Of a DNA stretch of 64,000 nt, positions 63,921-64,000 are shown piece by piece. The translations under genes and the position numbers were made by a program. The notes beneath the pieces are model-generated. The model worked only from the letters and a program-made list of their open reading frames with translations. It made no database searches and was not told where the DNA came from. Source of the DNA: CAZDKK01 sp964603725 (GTDB lineage Bacteria > Eisenbacteria > RBG-16-71-46 > CAIMUX01 > WJJG01); assembly GCA_964603725.1 (NCBI GenBank), contig CAZRWW010000010.1:1-64000 (forward strand), given 5' to 3'. How positions within the stretch are numbered: position 1 is the first letter of the stretch; each line of letters starts with the position of its first letter.

Positions 63921-64000
63921 TCAGGCGCCTTGTCGATCGACGGCCTCACCGACGGAAGCCATGAGATCGAAGTTGCCCGCCAGCACATGGTCGAGCCGGC
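63921..64000 (-). CDS. C-terminal end of an upstream minus-strand gene (partial)
   Basis: One minus-strand frame reads RLDHVLAGNFDLMASVGEAV then DRQGA and stops at TGA 63923-63921, 22 bases before the start of the regulator gene. The composition looks like real protein and the spacing suits an operon. Too little is visible to name a product. Confidence 0.45.
   Translation of the reverse strand, partial: RLDHVLAGNFDLMASVGEAVDRQGA

Overview
This 64 kb window is high-GC DNA from a Gram-negative-type bacterium. Eight encoded proteins end in a FlgD-like or 'type IX sorting'-like beta domain (core G-R-x-V-R ... W-D-G ... G-x-Y). VCBS/FG-GAP propellers, a MacA/MacB-like efflux system and an NtrY/NtrX-like two-component pair are also present. 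Together these suggest an uncultured FCB-group or Eisenbacteria/Krumholzibacteria/Latescibacteria-like lineage. That placement is inference from gene style; there is no rRNA or other marker gene here. Most genes have clear AGGAGG-type ribosome binding sites.

Layout. 1-9.8 kb is a mobile-element zone: the tail of an ISAs1-type transposase, a secreted subtilisin-like protease, a small secreted protein, and a DDE integrase gene split by an IS91-family element that carries its own tyrosine recombinase. Further integrase debris follows. 9.8-24.2 kb holds mainly exported proteins: a SUMF1-domain protein with a lipoprotein, a tail-fibre-like repeat protein, a zinc metalloprotease, two FlgD-tailed proteins, a membrane sulfatase-like protein, a glycosyltransferase and a triple-CHRD protein. 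24.7-34.4 kb holds a triheme cytochrome c, a methyltransferase, a GAF protein, a serine beta-lactamase-like hydrolase, an ECF sigma/anti-sigma pair, a hydrolase-TPR-propeller fusion and a VCBS protein.

34.5-41.5 kb (minus strand) is the most interesting part. Five tightly packed genes run radical SAM/SPASM protein, membrane glycosyltransferase, Omp28-like thioredoxin-fold protein, DUF362 ferredoxin-like protein, thioredoxin-TPR lipoprotein. Both thioredoxin-fold genes have an in-frame TGA exactly at the first cysteine of a CxxC motif (UGSC and UHAC). In each, a hairpin with the same CGUGA apical loop starts its loop 21 nt after the TGA. This fits bacterial SECIS rules, so I read both as selenoproteins in one redox operon; a conventional ORF caller would truncate them.

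41.8-49.0 kb (plus strand) is a six-gene operon with several 4-nt overlaps: HlyD/MacA adaptor, ABC ATPase, two MacB/FtsX permeases, a sigma-54 response regulator and its histidine kinase. 49.2-58.5 kb is one giant secreted repeat protein (about 3,100 residues) with cohesin-like and dockerin-like segments and a FlgD-like tail. A VCBS protein follows, and the window closes with a convergent BTAD/NB-ARC/TPR regulator and the last codons of an upstream minus-strand gene. No tRNA, rRNA or CRISPR array was seen.
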